From: a bacterium (Candidatus Blackallbacteria) CG13_big_fil_rev_8_21_14_2_50_49_14
Lineage (GTDB): Bacteria; Cyanobacteriota; Sericytochromatia; UBA7694
Assembly (NCBI GenBank): GCA_002783405.1
Contig: PFGG01000065.1
Coordinates: forward strand, 124,001-188,000
Reading direction: 5' to 3'
DNA: 64,000 nt
The stretch's first letter is position 1. Each line of letters opens with the position of its first letter. Both the position numbers and the translations under genes were made by a program. Under the pieces are notes generated by a model, which did not search any database, had not been told where the DNA came from, and saw only the letters and a list, made by a program, of their open reading frames with translations. Below, in pieces: positions 1-8,702 of the stretch.

Positions 1-870
1 GCCCAAAGCTTCAAGGGCATAGCCCTGAAAAACAGTACCATCCACCAATACTGTTCCTGGGAAATAGATATCACCCGTCGAGGCCCCTATTTCAGCGACA
101 TGAAAAACAGGCTCTACGTAGACGGTATTGCTGCGCACCCGAATCCGCCCTGGAATACTGGAAATCAAAAGATTGGAATCATGCGCAGCAACCTCTGCTC
201 CTCGAGAGGGGCCAAAAGGCAAATCATGCCCTTTTTTCTGAGGCACCTGTCGCTTGAGAAGATTCATGCCCGGCTTTCCAGGAGATGGGGGATGCCGACG
301 CATCAAAGGAACGCCCATCTCCACGGTTTTCATCAATTGCAAATTATGAAAATCAACCCGTTGATCAGACAAAACCAAGGGTTGGCCTGAATGGGGTGGC
401 TCTTCTACCAGGGCTTCAAAATAGGCGTCTTCACCGTCCACAGGAAGCTCTCCCTGTGCAACCAATAAACGCACCGGCACTTCACTCTGAATCAGTCGCT
501 CCAGAATATCTGGCAATACCCCATAGACAATCCGCTGTTCCCGCAAAAGCAGAATCAAATCATCCAGACAGGCCTGCTGCCCCCCATAGGCTGGGGTCAG
601 AGAGATCCAGGCCTGCATGCGATCCTTGCTAAGCTCCAAATCAAGTTGATAAGGTCTGGCTTCCGCAATCGTACAGGCCAAAGGATTCTGAGGTGCTTGA
701 TAAATTTTGAGGAGAAAGGATTCCCAGATTTCTTCAAACAGAAAAAAATCCAGAAAGTCCTGCTCCTCAAGGAAATCTCTCAAGTCAGAACCCTGTGGAG
801 GGTCTGCCCCTGGAACCGGCTCCCAACGGGCCAAGACCGTGGAGCCCAAATGTTCAAAACTCAGTGACAT
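1..870 (-). CDS. FapA/DUF342 family protein, C-terminal part cut by window edge
   Basis: The reading frame is open from ATG at 870 down to base 1 (290 codons) and continues past the left edge. The N-terminal half (about residues 1-200) matches the other two DUF342 proteins of the window at 28628 and 30295: both share blocks such as RIVYGVLPDILE, VAQGELPVDGEDAYFE and PLMRRHPPSPGKPG. The last visible residues, EIGASTGDIYFPGTVLVDG, begin the repeated beta-helix part typical of FapA. In Vibrio, FapA is a polar flagellar assembly factor; a motility or polarity role here is inferred. It lies 19 nt after the DUF3352 gene and may be co-transcribed with it. Confidence 0.85.
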   Translation of the reverse strand, partial: MSLSFEHLGSTVLARWEPVPGADPPQGSDLRDFLEEQDFLDFFLFEEIWESFLLKIYQAPQNPLACTIAEARPYQLDLELSKDRMQAWISLTPAYGGQQACLDDLILLLREQRIVYGVLPDILERLIQSEVPVRLLVAQGELPVDGEDAYFEALVEEPPHSGQPLVLSDQRVDFHNLQLMKTVEMGVPLMRRHPPSPGKPGMNLLKRQVPQKKGHDLPFGPSRGAEVAAHDSNLLISSIPGRIRVRSNTVYVEPVFHVAEIGASTGDIYFPGTVLVDGTVFQGYALEALG

Positions 871-889
871 CCAAAACCCCGAAAAAGGC

Positions 890-2755
890 TCAGGGCGTTT
901 CAGTCTCCGATTTGGTTTCAGGCTCTGCGGGCCCTGCAGGCTCAGCGTTCTCTAAGTCGCTATCCCCCAGCATTTTACCTAATAATTCAAAATCGACCTG
1001 ATCCATATCCACATCAATCAGGAAAACACCTTCAGCACCGCCGTCCTTGTAGCTGCCACCTGCCATCATCGATTTCATGGCCTGCAAAGTAGGCAAAAGG
1101 GTTTGAACCTCTTCATCTTCACCCATGAAAAGTTTCACCAAACTCACTATTTTGCCGAGATCCACGAAGAACATGCCAGCATCTTCCTGAAGCGCGTATT
1201 TTTCACGCAAGGCTCTGAAATAGCCATTGTCATCCAGGCTGCTGTCCTGCGCATGGGCGTAGTCAATCGCAGATTTCAAGGCGTCCATATTGCTGCCAAA
1301 AAACCACAGGTTTCCAACACGGGTATAGCCGGCCTGAATCCCCATTTCATTTTTAAGCCCTTGAGCTGCAGGGGTCATATTCGCCATATACAAAGGCGCT
1401 CCCCGATAATGGGCCTGAGGCGTTTTCGGAAAGGTAATATTCAGGGCCTGTTTTTTCTTTTGTTTGCCCTTTTTCTCAGCGCCTGTCTCAAGCGCATCAA
1501 AATCAAGTATTAATTTCTGAGTAAGGGTCTTCAAAAAAGCATCGTTGTTTTTGACACCCAAATAGATCACAGTATGCGGAGGCTGGGCTACAGTTTTGAC
1601 GGTTTCAGGGTAAAACATCGCCAGACCGACACGTCCATCACTGTGAGAGAGTATATCCTTGTCAAGATCCAGATGGGTCAGAGAACGGAAACCTTTGTAA
1701 ACAATTTCATCAATCATCTGACGTGCTTCAGCCTGATCTGCCAAAAATGATTTCAGCCCCATGGGCAAAAGATGAAAACCTTGAGAAGCCCCAAACAGCA
1801 AAGGTCTTTCAGGCGCAGCCTTCAAAACAGTCCGCAAGGGGGCCATGGGATTGCGAATAGCCTGTTCTGCCTGGCGCAAGTATTTGCGCTGGGGGGTGTC
1901 GGGCCCGTCCTGGCGAAAAGTCACAAAGGATTTCAGACGCAACCCTCTTTTGTTTATATCCAAACCCATCGCAAAGCTATTGTAGAGGTTAAAAGATTTT
2001 TCAAGCTCCTGAATAACTTCTTGGGATTCTTTTTCTGAGCTTTCGGGAATCAGGTTGGCAAATTTTTTCAAATTGCGGGGATTAAAGTAAACCCAGAACT
2101 TTTCTTTTTCCATGGATTTAAGCGTTCCCGCAAACTGACTGTCTGTGCCCAAGGATTTTCCTGAGGCAGCCGCTTGAATCGCTTGCTCTAAGAGAGAACG
2201 GCTGCCAAAAAGTAAGGTATTGCCTGAAAGGGTCATAAACACTTCAGCTTTGGCTTCTTTTGCCCCTTCTTCTTTTTTAGCAAAGCCGTAAAAAGTATGT
2301 CCTTGATAGTCAAATTCCTGAAGCAATTTATCTTTATCAGCAGTCGCTTTATCTTTCAGCTTGGCAACCACACCTGGAAAAAGTTTTTGATCGGCAATAT
2401 CAACGGCAATCAGAGCAGGCAAGGCTTCTTTGGCAGTAACATTTTTTTCGTAAACGGCAGCAGAAACATGGCTGCCAAAGAGAGGCACCAAATCTTTTTC
2501 TGCATCCAGGCCCAGCCCCTGCCCAAGTGCGGGCAGAATGTCTTTCATTCCATCTTCCACCATGGTTGAAAAAGGTTTACGCCCTAAAAAATAAGACCAG
2601 TCATTTTTATCTGTACTGATTGCCATAAAGGCATCTGCACCGGGGGGAGTATAGCGGAGATTATCTTCAAGACTGGCCCAGGCCGGCGTTATCCAAAGAC
2701 TCACAGCAGCTAAACTGCTCAGTAGGGAAAGAGAAAGTAATTTAGACTTCATCAA
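890..2755 (-). CDS. DUF3352 domain-containing exported protein
   Basis: Protein of 621 residues with a cleavable signal peptide (hydrophobic stretch to about residue 27, likely cut after WAS). The mature start, with PPGADAFMAISTD followed by a series of loss-of-function-neutral surface segments, and the whole-length layout fit the DUF3352 family, which is common in cyanobacteria and has no known reaction. Near the C-terminus there is an acidic tail (GDSDLENAEPAGPAEPE). ATG at 2755 is preceded by AAGGAG at 7 nt spacing. It probably acts in the periplasm or at the cell surface; the function is unknown. Confidence 0.8.
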   Translation of the reverse strand: MMKSKLLSLSLLSSLAAVSLWITPAWASLEDNLRYTPPGADAFMAISTDKNDWSYFLGRKPFSTMVEDGMKDILPALGQGLGLDAEKDLVPLFGSHVSAAVYEKNVTAKEALPALIAVDIADQKLFPGVVAKLKDKATADKDKLLQEFDYQGHTFYGFAKKEEGAKEAKAEVFMTLSGNTLLFGSRSLLEQAIQAAASGKSLGTDSQFAGTLKSMEKEKFWVYFNPRNLKKFANLIPESSEKESQEVIQELEKSFNLYNSFAMGLDINKRGLRLKSFVTFRQDGPDTPQRKYLRQAEQAIRNPMAPLRTVLKAAPERPLLFGASQGFHLLPMGLKSFLADQAEARQMIDEIVYKGFRSLTHLDLDKDILSHSDGRVGLAMFYPETVKTVAQPPHTVIYLGVKNNDAFLKTLTQKLILDFDALETGAEKKGKQKKKQALNITFPKTPQAHYRGAPLYMANMTPAAQGLKNEMGIQAGYTRVGNLWFFGSNMDALKSAIDYAHAQDSSLDDNGYFRALREKYALQEDAGMFFVDLGKIVSLVKLFMGEDEEVQTLLPTLQAMKSMMAGGSYKDGGAEGVFLIDVDMDQVDFELLGKMLGDSDLENAEPAGPAEPETKSETETP

Positions 2756-2913
2756 AAAGCTCCTTGCTCAATTTTGGGGCCAAATTTCAAATTCCTGTGC
2801 AGGCCATTCAGGCCGCAAACACGTTTCAGTATAGCCTGTTTAAGAGGCGAAGAGTACCCTGGTTTGCTTTGCGCTTTCCAGCATCAAACTTATACTTATA
2901 TTAAATCTACCTT

Positions 2914-2940
2914 AACCAAAAATTAATATTATTTTTGGTT
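2914..2940. repeat. Perfect 10-bp inverted repeat between divergent genes
   Basis: AACCAAAAAT and ATTTTTGGTT form perfect arms around TAATATT, inside the AT-rich 268-bp spacer between the DUF3352 gene (minus) and the lipoprotein gene (plus). Its position fits an operator, or simply an AT-rich promoter upstream element. No matching regulator is known. Confidence 0.5.
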
Positions 2941-3023
2941 TTCCTCACAAGAATATTTAAGTTTAATGCTATAAAAGATTAAAGAAAGATTAAATTCACG
3001 CCCTCTGGGAAGGATGCCTCAAC

Positions 3024-3875
3024 ATGAATTTCTCCCGCGCCAGTCTTGCCTTTACCCTTTTATTCAGCACGGTTCTCAGTGCCTGTGGTACACAAACCCT
3101 GACCGTAGCCACCCAATCCCCCCTCCAAAGCGCTTCTGTTCAAGCCGCTGCCCGTCAAAGCACTCAAACCCAGAAATCTCCTGTAAAAACAACGCAAGTC
3201 ACCGTCAACAATCTTTCTCAAGAAAAACAGGCTTTGGCTCTGCAACCCGTTTCCGCTGAAACAGTTAAAGCCCAGCTTGAACTGCGGGCTCAAAAGGCTA
3301 CCCCCAAAGCAGACGAAAACACGCCCCTGTATAGCGCCACTGAACTTGATGCCCTGAAAAAATTAGAAGCTTCACTTGCAGACCAAATCAAAGAAGAAGA
3401 CCAAAAGAATGCTTCTACACAGGGTTTTAAAACAAAATCTGCCGATCATGGCAAAGATATTGAGATTGAGATGTTTCTTTATAACCCCAAATACAGCAAA
3501 TCTGCTAAGTTTTGGGGCATCGACAATGCCAATGAATTGCTCATGGCAGGTCGTTCTCCCTTGCGCCGTTGGTTATTAAAACGAAAATTTGAAGGGCTTT
3601 GGGCTCCCCGTGGTTTTGAACAGCAAATTCTTTTCTGGGTAGAACAAGCAGATTTGCTTAGAATTACAGGTGTCAGCCGTGATCAAGCTTGGCTTTTGGT
3701 CGCAAACGGGATTACCAGCGTACCCGATCTGGCCCGTCGCAATGTGATTGAGCTCGGTGCCCTCAAGGTATCTTTGGCTCTAATGGCCTTTCAATATGGC
3801 ATGGATGCTCCCAGCCTCGATGAGTTAAAAGACTGGACCGAAGAAGCAAAAAGCCTTGAGCCGCTGATTTATTAA
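3024..3875 (+). CDS. Lipoprotein with C-terminal DUF4332-like helix-hairpin-helix region
   Basis: Protein of 283 residues. The N-terminus is a lipoprotein signal (lipobox LSAC, lipidated Cys at about residue 21). Residues 25-130 are low-complexity, rich in Gln, Ala, Ser and Lys. Residues about 150-283 are helical and contain LLRITGVSRDQAWLLVANGI followed by SVPDLARR, the pattern of a DUF4332-type helix-hairpin-helix. Such folds usually bind nucleic acid or proteins, so a lipid-anchored copy is unusual and its role unknown. The next gene begins 30 nt downstream, suggesting an operon. Confidence 0.75.
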   Translation: MNFSRASLAFTLLFSTVLSACGTQTLTVATQSPLQSASVQAAARQSTQTQKSPVKTTQVTVNNLSQEKQALALQPVSAETVKAQLELRAQKATPKADENTPLYSATELDALKKLEASLADQIKEEDQKNASTQGFKTKSADHGKDIEIEMFLYNPKYSKSAKFWGIDNANELLMAGRSPLRRWLLKRKFEGLWAPRGFEQQILFWVEQADLLRITGVSRDQAWLLVANGITSVPDLARRNVIELGALKVSLALMAFQYGMDAPSLDELKDWTEEAKSLEPLIY

Positions 3876-3905
3876 GATCGTTTCAAAAAGAAGAGTGGAG
3901 ACAAA

Positions 3906-5282
3906 ATGATTCGCGTAGACAATACCTCAACCGTCACCGTTCTGCGGAGCCTGCAAAGCCCCAGCCCCGCAGCAGTTGCTTTGAAAGCTACTGAAAACAC
4001 AACTTTGCCAGCTCAGGGAACAGATAAACTGAGCTTGTCTACTCCGCGCCCTGTTGCTGCCGCAACAGGCAATTTAAGTGCTGCCCAGCGTTTGGCGCAA
4101 GCCACACCGCTGAGTCTTTTCGATTCACCTCAAGTTCCCCCCTCCATCAAAGCGACGCCTTTAACGCCGCCTGGCCAGATAGCCCAAAAACCCTCAACCC
4201 TTGAAGATGGTTTAAATACGAATGAAGACTATCAAATGGCCTTTAAATGGGTTGAAACCGTAACAGGTAAACCCATCGCCTATCAAACCCCCGAGTCTCA
4301 GAAAGCCTATATCGCTGCCATTCAAGGTAAACCTCAAGAAGCCTATGATCCCAAGGCTTTCTTGGCCTCGATCGGCGTAAAAGGCGCACATACCTATGGC
4401 CGGGATGACAAAGGCGTGCACCAGTTGCTCTCTACCATTGACTATACGCCCAACAGTACCAATGTCTCCAAAACCCTGCGCTTTGTTCAAAAAATCTTCT
4501 TCAGCTTCTTTAAACATTTCCCCAAAACCTTCAATTGGATCGCCGACAAAACCGACAAATACTACTTCACCCGCAAAGATGCTAAAAACAAAAGCTGGGA
4601 AAAAGTTCAAGTCCCACAACCCGCATTTAACCCTAAAGATCCGCTGGTTCCTGCCAATTTGATCAAACAGGTTTATGCCGATACCCATTCCGCAAAAGCC
4701 CTGAATTCAGGCTGGAATCCCGATGCGGCAACGCTGTTTAACTCCTATTTCCTGCATGCCGATCCCGATCAGATGGGTGCCCTATTTGATGACGATTTCC
4801 ACATGGGCATCCCCGATGGTGTAGATGGCGAACAACATTACGGTTCTTATGCCATTGCCCGTCAACTGGGCTTTACAGATGCCCAGGCCCGCAGAATTGC
4901 AAAAGCCGATTTTGACATGGATCTCAACAATACGGTCTATGGAAACTCTGACGCTTTCCCCGACGGTTTGGTCAGCAAGCACTTCGATTTAAACAAAGAC
5001 AAGCCTGAAGCAGAAGATACCCGCTTTATCTGGGCTCAACGTCACCTGGATGCAGCTGTAGAACTTGCCAAACGCGGCAAGTTTGAACAGGCTGAACAGG
5101 AATTGGGCTTCGGGCTGCACAGCATTCAGGATGCCTTTGCCCATGGCCATATCCGTATTACCTCTCACGCCGTGACGGGTGAAATTCCAGACGCTGTCAA
5201 ATACAATCCTGTAGCGGCCTATGAAGCAACCCTGGCGACGATCGGTTATATGCACACCTATCTGAACCGGGTCATGTCCTAA
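3906..5282 (+). CDS. Putative zinc-dependent phospholipase C/nuclease P1-like protein
   Basis: Protein of 458 residues. Residues 1-90 are Ser/Thr/Pro/Ala-rich with no signal peptide. The C-terminal half carries HYGSYAIARQLGFTDAQARR, a DFDMD segment and HSIQDAFAHGHI. The H-x-x-Q-D-x-x-x-H arrangement resembles the metal-binding core of the zinc-dependent phospholipase C superfamily. I infer a hydrolase of lipids or phosphodiesters, but family membership rests on this motif alone. The start follows GTGGAG at normal spacing. It sits in a plus-strand run with the lipoprotein before it and the DUF4230 gene after it. Confidence 0.55.
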   Translation: MIRVDNTSTVTVLRSLQSPSPAAVALKATENTTLPAQGTDKLSLSTPRPVAAATGNLSAAQRLAQATPLSLFDSPQVPPSIKATPLTPPGQIAQKPSTLEDGLNTNEDYQMAFKWVETVTGKPIAYQTPESQKAYIAAIQGKPQEAYDPKAFLASIGVKGAHTYGRDDKGVHQLLSTIDYTPNSTNVSKTLRFVQKIFFSFFKHFPKTFNWIADKTDKYYFTRKDAKNKSWEKVQVPQPAFNPKDPLVPANLIKQVYADTHSAKALNSGWNPDAATLFNSYFLHADPDQMGALFDDDFHMGIPDGVDGEQHYGSYAIARQLGFTDAQARRIAKADFDMDLNNTVYGNSDAFPDGLVSKHFDLNKDKPEAEDTRFIWAQRHLDAAVELAKRGKFEQAEQELGFGLHSIQDAFAHGHIRITSHAVTGEIPDAVKYNPVAAYEATLATIGYMHTYLNRVMS

Positions 5283-5297
5283 GCTTCGTTCAGCCCC

Positions 5298-5921
5298 ATG
5301 CAAAAACCCGTGACGAAGGATCTCTTTTCTGTTATTGTCATGACCATTGGCATTTCCGCCCTGGCACTGGCTTGTCTTTTGTTTTGGCTTCAGGGTCAAT
5401 CCACCAGCCGCCGCCCCCAAGTCATACTGGAGCGTTTGAAAAATCTTCAGAACCTTGAAGTTTTACAAGCTCAATTGGTGGGTACTCAAAGTTTTCGTGA
5501 AGGGGCATCGATTCCCTTTGGCCACCATGAAGTCGTTGTATTGGCCCGTGGCAGAGCTGTTTACGGAGTCAATCTTGAAAAAGCCCAGATTGCAGGTTCA
5601 GGTAAAGATTTAAAACTCGAATTGCCAAGAGTGGAAGTGCTGCATGTCATTTTGAATCCCGACTCGATTAATTTTGCCGCCCCTCAAAAATCATGGTTTA
5701 CCACCCAGGAAGAATTTGAGATTTTTAGAACCCGTGCAGCAAACCAGATGCAAATCGAACTCAATAAACAGTCCCGCTCCCCTGAATTGATGGCAGAGGC
5801 AGAAAAACAGGCCACGCGCTGGCTAACGCTTTGGCTTGAAAATCTGGGTTTTCATGATGCAAAGGTTAGATTTAAATACACCCACGCAGCTTCTGAAGCA
5901 CTTCAGAGCGCAAGCCCTTAA
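5298..5921 (+). CDS. DUF4230-like membrane-anchored protein
   Basis: Protein of 207 residues with one N-terminal membrane helix (about residues 10-32) and an outside domain. The segments LEVLQAQLVGTQSF, VVVLARGRAVYGVNLEK and LPRVEVLHVILNPDS, then a helical tail with many Gln and Glu, fit the DUF4230 family. No enzymatic function is known. It begins 15 nt after the preceding stop without a clear Shine-Dalgarno site, so translational coupling is likely. A shared terminator follows at 5934. Confidence 0.7.
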   Translation: MQKPVTKDLFSVIVMTIGISALALACLLFWLQGQSTSRRPQVILERLKNLQNLEVLQAQLVGTQSFREGASIPFGHHEVVVLARGRAVYGVNLEKAQIAGSGKDLKLELPRVEVLHVILNPDSINFAAPQKSWFTTQEEFEIFRTRAANQMQIELNKQSRSPELMAEAEKQATRWLTLWLENLGFHDAKVRFKYTHAASEALQSASP

Positions 5922-5933
5922 ACCCGCAAGAAA

Positions 5934-5957
5934 AAAGGGGCTGTCGACAGCCCCTTT
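5934..5957. terminator. Bidirectional intrinsic terminator
   Basis: Perfect palindrome AAAGGGGCTG-TC-GA-CAGCCCCTTT with A-rich and T-rich flanks, lying between the convergent DUF4230 and LPP20 genes. It can end transcription from both sides. Confidence 0.9.
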
Positions 5958-5964
5958 ATTTTAC

Positions 5965-6939
5965 TTACATCACCACTGCTACATTTAATTTGCTGAGAAA
6001 TCCTGTTTTGGCATCTTCAGCTTGAATTTTGGCTGCATCCTCAGCCGAAATCACAAAGTCAACTCCGCTTTCACTGGTGCCCGTCGCCTTTACAACCAAG
6101 GGATTGCTTCCTGCCCGCTGCACACTGTTCAAGCTGCGGTGATAGGCGATGATGCCTTCTGCAATGACACGATCAATATCCAATTCAAAATTGCCGATAT
6201 AGACCTGTTGTTCATCGGTCACGACCGTGGGTGACATGGCGGGTTGCACGGTCAGGCCCGAAGCATCAATGATCAAGCCGGTATAGCCCTGGGGCTTAAC
6301 CACTGGCTTGGCAGAAGGCTTCGGACTGGGCTTGGCGGTAGGTTTTATGATCGGCACTTTTTTCGGTTTGGCAGCCAAGGTAACCATGGCATACTGTTGC
6401 CCCGGAATCCAGGCCAGCGGAGAATCGGTAACCCCCAACCAGGACTGTTTATAACGCTCCTGTTGTCTGCGCAAGGTCTTTTCAAGATCAATCGCAGGGG
6501 CCAAGCCTTGCGAACCAAACATGGGCATTGAAAGATCCACCTCAACCGAACCATCACTGAGATAACGCTCTTTGCCAACAGGCGCGGCCTTGATCAAAGC
6601 AGAAACTTTCAGACGCACGGTATCGCTCTCAGTGACATAATTCTTAACAATGGTTTCTGAATCGACCTGCACCCCATTCACAATTTCTGCGAGTTGACGG
6701 TAGGCATCGGCTGTCGCTGCTCGTTTCGCCATCAAACGCTTTTGGGCTGAAGAACCATTCTCTGGGGGGGCACCACTGCCGGTAACGGTAATCATTTTCT
6801 GAGTCCAATCGATACTGCCAGAACCCATGGTCTGCATCACATTTACCGATTGAGCCTGGGTGGCCTGGGGCAAAATTGAAAGGCTGGCGGCAGAGACCAA
6901 CAGAGCCGTAGAAAGTAGAATTTGTAAGCTTTTTTTCAT
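5965..6939 (-). CDS. Exported LPP20/FlgT-N-like protein
   Basis: Protein of 324 residues with a signal peptide (to about TQAQS, residue 31). It has the LPP20-type pattern ITVTGSGAPPENG, AQKRLMAKRAATADAYRQLA and EIVNGVQVDSET, a fold shared with the N-terminal part of the flagellar protein FlgT. Residues about 195-217 are a KP-rich linker of alternating Lys-Pro. After it comes a second small domain ending in LNVAVVM. No Cys is near the N-terminus, so it is secreted rather than lipidated. An AAGGAG lies 15 nt before the ATG, farther than usual. The role is unknown; envelope or motility is plausible. Confidence 0.75.
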   Translation of the reverse strand: MKKSLQILLSTALLVSAASLSILPQATQAQSVNVMQTMGSGSIDWTQKMITVTGSGAPPENGSSAQKRLMAKRAATADAYRQLAEIVNGVQVDSETIVKNYVTESDTVRLKVSALIKAAPVGKERYLSDGSVEVDLSMPMFGSQGLAPAIDLEKTLRRQQERYKQSWLGVTDSPLAWIPGQQYAMVTLAAKPKKVPIIKPTAKPSPKPSAKPVVKPQGYTGLIIDASGLTVQPAMSPTVVTDEQQVYIGNFELDIDRVIAEGIIAYHRSLNSVQRAGSNPLVVKATGTSESGVDFVISAEDAAKIQAEDAKTGFLSKLNVAVVM

Positions 6940-6977
6940 GACGGTTGAGAAATTCTCCTTGGATTTTTTCCACTCTC

Positions 6978-7005
6978 ATTATAAGTAGGAAATCGGGAAT
7001 GTAAA
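6978..7005 (-). promoter_or_regulatory. Sigma-70-type promoter for the LPP20 gene
   Basis: On the minus strand TTTACA, 16 nt spacer, TATAAT, about 40 nt before the ATG at 6939. Good match to the housekeeping consensus apart from the slightly short spacer. Confidence 0.6.
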
Positions 7006-7101
7006 GCGAGCTGGCTTACACTGCAAAAGTGAGTTTTTCAAGTTTTAAATTTTTTTTCAGATTTTTTTTGAACACTCGTTTGAAGCACCGTGTCTAAAAG
7101 T

Positions 7102-7139
7102 TTGGAGAGAGCAAAGACTTATCTTTGCCCTCTTTCCAA
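7102..7139 (+). promoter_or_regulatory. Long hairpin/inverted repeat in the htrA leader
   Basis: TTGG, AGAG and GCAAAGA pair with TCTTTGC, CTCT and CCAA around a CTTA loop, with one mismatch and a 2-nt bulge (15 base pairs). No U-run follows, so it is not a terminator. It ends 38 nt before the htrA ATG, so it could be a repressor operator or an mRNA structure. Confidence 0.5.
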
Positions 7140-7177
7140 TGGTAGAATCAACACCGTAATCACAAGGAGATTTGGAA

Positions 7178-8641
7178 ATGAAACGAACAACCCCCTATCT
7201 GTTGGCACTTTCCCTGACGGGCGTGTTAGGTCTGGGGGTAGGGCTGGCGGCACCGCATCTGGCTCCGCTCGTGACACCGCCAGTAGAAGCCCAGACCAGA
7301 AATGTCCCAACTCTGAATAAACTCAATGAGGATTTCATCGCGATTTCTGAAACCGTCACACCGGCAGTGGTCAGTATTTCCATGAGCAAAACCCTGAAAA
7401 GCCCCGGAAAAAATCACCCCCAGATTCCTGAAGAATTTGAAGAATTTTTTGGCCTGCCGTCTCAGCCACAAGGCCCTCAAAAGCAACAGGGCGTAGGCTC
7501 TGGGGTGGTGGTCGATGCCGCCAAGGGCTATATTCTTACCAATAATCACGTGGTTGCAGATGCCGATGAAATCAAAGTCACGCTCAGCGATCGCCGCACG
7601 TTTAAAGCAAAAATCATCGGCACCGATCCCCGCACCGACTTGGCCGTGATTCAGGTCAATGGTGCAAAAGACTTGAAACAGGTTGCTTTGGGAGATTCCA
7701 AAGATCTTGAAGTGGGCGAATGGGTCTTGGCCATTGGCAACCCCTTCGGCCTGAGTTCCACTGTCACGGCAGGCATTATCAGCGCAAAGGGACGCGCCAA
7801 TGTGGGCGTCGCCGATTTTGAAGACTTTATTCAGACCGATGCCGCGATCAATCCTGGCAACAGTGGCGGCGCCCTGGTGAATATCAAAGGGGAGCTGATT
7901 GGGATCAATACAGCGATTGCAACCCGCTCCAAAGGCTATATGGGAATTGGCTTCGCCATCCCCAGCAATATGGCCAAACAGGTCATGCAAAACCTGATTT
8001 CAAAAGGCAAGGTCAACCGTTCTCAACTGGGTGTTTTCATTCAAGCGCTGGATGATTCCATGGCCCAAGGCCTGGGATTGAAAGACAGCCGTGAAGGCAT
8101 TCTGGTCAGTGGCGTGATCGAAGGCTCCCCCGCCGATAAGGCCGGACTGAAAAAATACGACGTGATTTTGCGCCTGAATGGCAAGACGGTCAACGACAGC
8201 AACCAGTTCAGAAACCAAGTCGCCATGACCCCAGCTGGTTCCACTCTGGAAATCGAAGTCTTACGCAATGGCCAACGCCTGAAGGTCAAACCCCAACTGC
8301 GCGAAATGGAAAGTGGCGGTAAAAACAACACCAACAATCAGGTGCCAGAACTCAACGATAAAAGAGGCTTTCAAATTCTGGAACTGAATCCAGCCCTGCG
8401 TCAGCAACTGCGGGTTCCCGCTCAGGTAGAAGGCGTGGTGGTCAATCAGGTCTCTCCCCTGAGTGATGCCTATGAAAAAGGTTTGCGTGAAGGCGATATC
8501 ATCACCGAAGTCAACCGCAAGCCCGTAAAATCAAGTGATCAGTTCAATTCCATCTTCAATAAATTGAAGAGTGGAGACGTGGTTCTGCTCTCGATTCAGA
8601 GAGAGATGGCCTCGATCGTGATTGCCTTTGAAATGCCTTAA
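7178..8641 (+). CDS. htrA: HtrA/Deg-family serine protease with two PDZ domains
   Basis: Periplasmic protease/chaperone that degrades misfolded envelope proteins. It has 487 residues: signal peptide (cut near VEAQT, residue 40), trypsin-like domain with catalytic His124 (TNNHVV), Asp154 (RTDLAVI) and Ser229 (GNSGGAL), then two PDZ domains (about 275-375 and 390-487). This layout is that of the Do/Deg family. ATG at 7178 is chosen because AAGGAGA lies 7 nt before it; the in-frame TTG at 7172 would leave only 1 nt. A hairpin lies in the leader and a terminator follows. A second, lipid-anchored paralogue lies at 59606. Confidence 0.95.
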   Translation: MKRTTPYLLALSLTGVLGLGVGLAAPHLAPLVTPPVEAQTRNVPTLNKLNEDFIAISETVTPAVVSISMSKTLKSPGKNHPQIPEEFEEFFGLPSQPQGPQKQQGVGSGVVVDAAKGYILTNNHVVADADEIKVTLSDRRTFKAKIIGTDPRTDLAVIQVNGAKDLKQVALGDSKDLEVGEWVLAIGNPFGLSSTVTAGIISAKGRANVGVADFEDFIQTDAAINPGNSGGALVNIKGELIGINTAIATRSKGYMGIGFAIPSNMAKQVMQNLISKGKVNRSQLGVFIQALDDSMAQGLGLKDSREGILVSGVIEGSPADKAGLKKYDVILRLNGKTVNDSNQFRNQVAMTPAGSTLEIEVLRNGQRLKVKPQLREMESGGKNNTNNQVPELNDKRGFQILELNPALRQQLRVPAQVEGVVVNQVSPLSDAYEKGLREGDIITEVNRKPVKSSDQFNSIFNKLKSGDVVLLSIQREMASIVIAFEMP

Positions 8642-8651
8642 GGTTTAATTG

Positions 8652-8684
8652 AAAAGCCCCCCGAAAAATCAGGGGGCTTTTTTT
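8652..8684. terminator. Intrinsic terminator after htrA
   Basis: AAAAGCCCCC and GGGGGCTTTTTTT pair around CGAAAAATCA. It lies between convergent htrA and sqr and has T-runs in both directions. Confidence 0.9.
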
Positions 8685-8702
8685 ATGGGCAGATTGCCCT
8701 GA

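Noticed and set aside
3906-5282. Toxin-like effector call for the phospholipase-like protein
   Set aside because: No immunity gene, secretion signal or toxin domain is visible; only the zinc-motif likeness is supported.
7226-7990. A 254-residue open frame opposite htrA
   Set aside because: It mirrors the HtrA coding region, has no recognisable motif, no ribosome site and a composition typical of antisense shadow frames.
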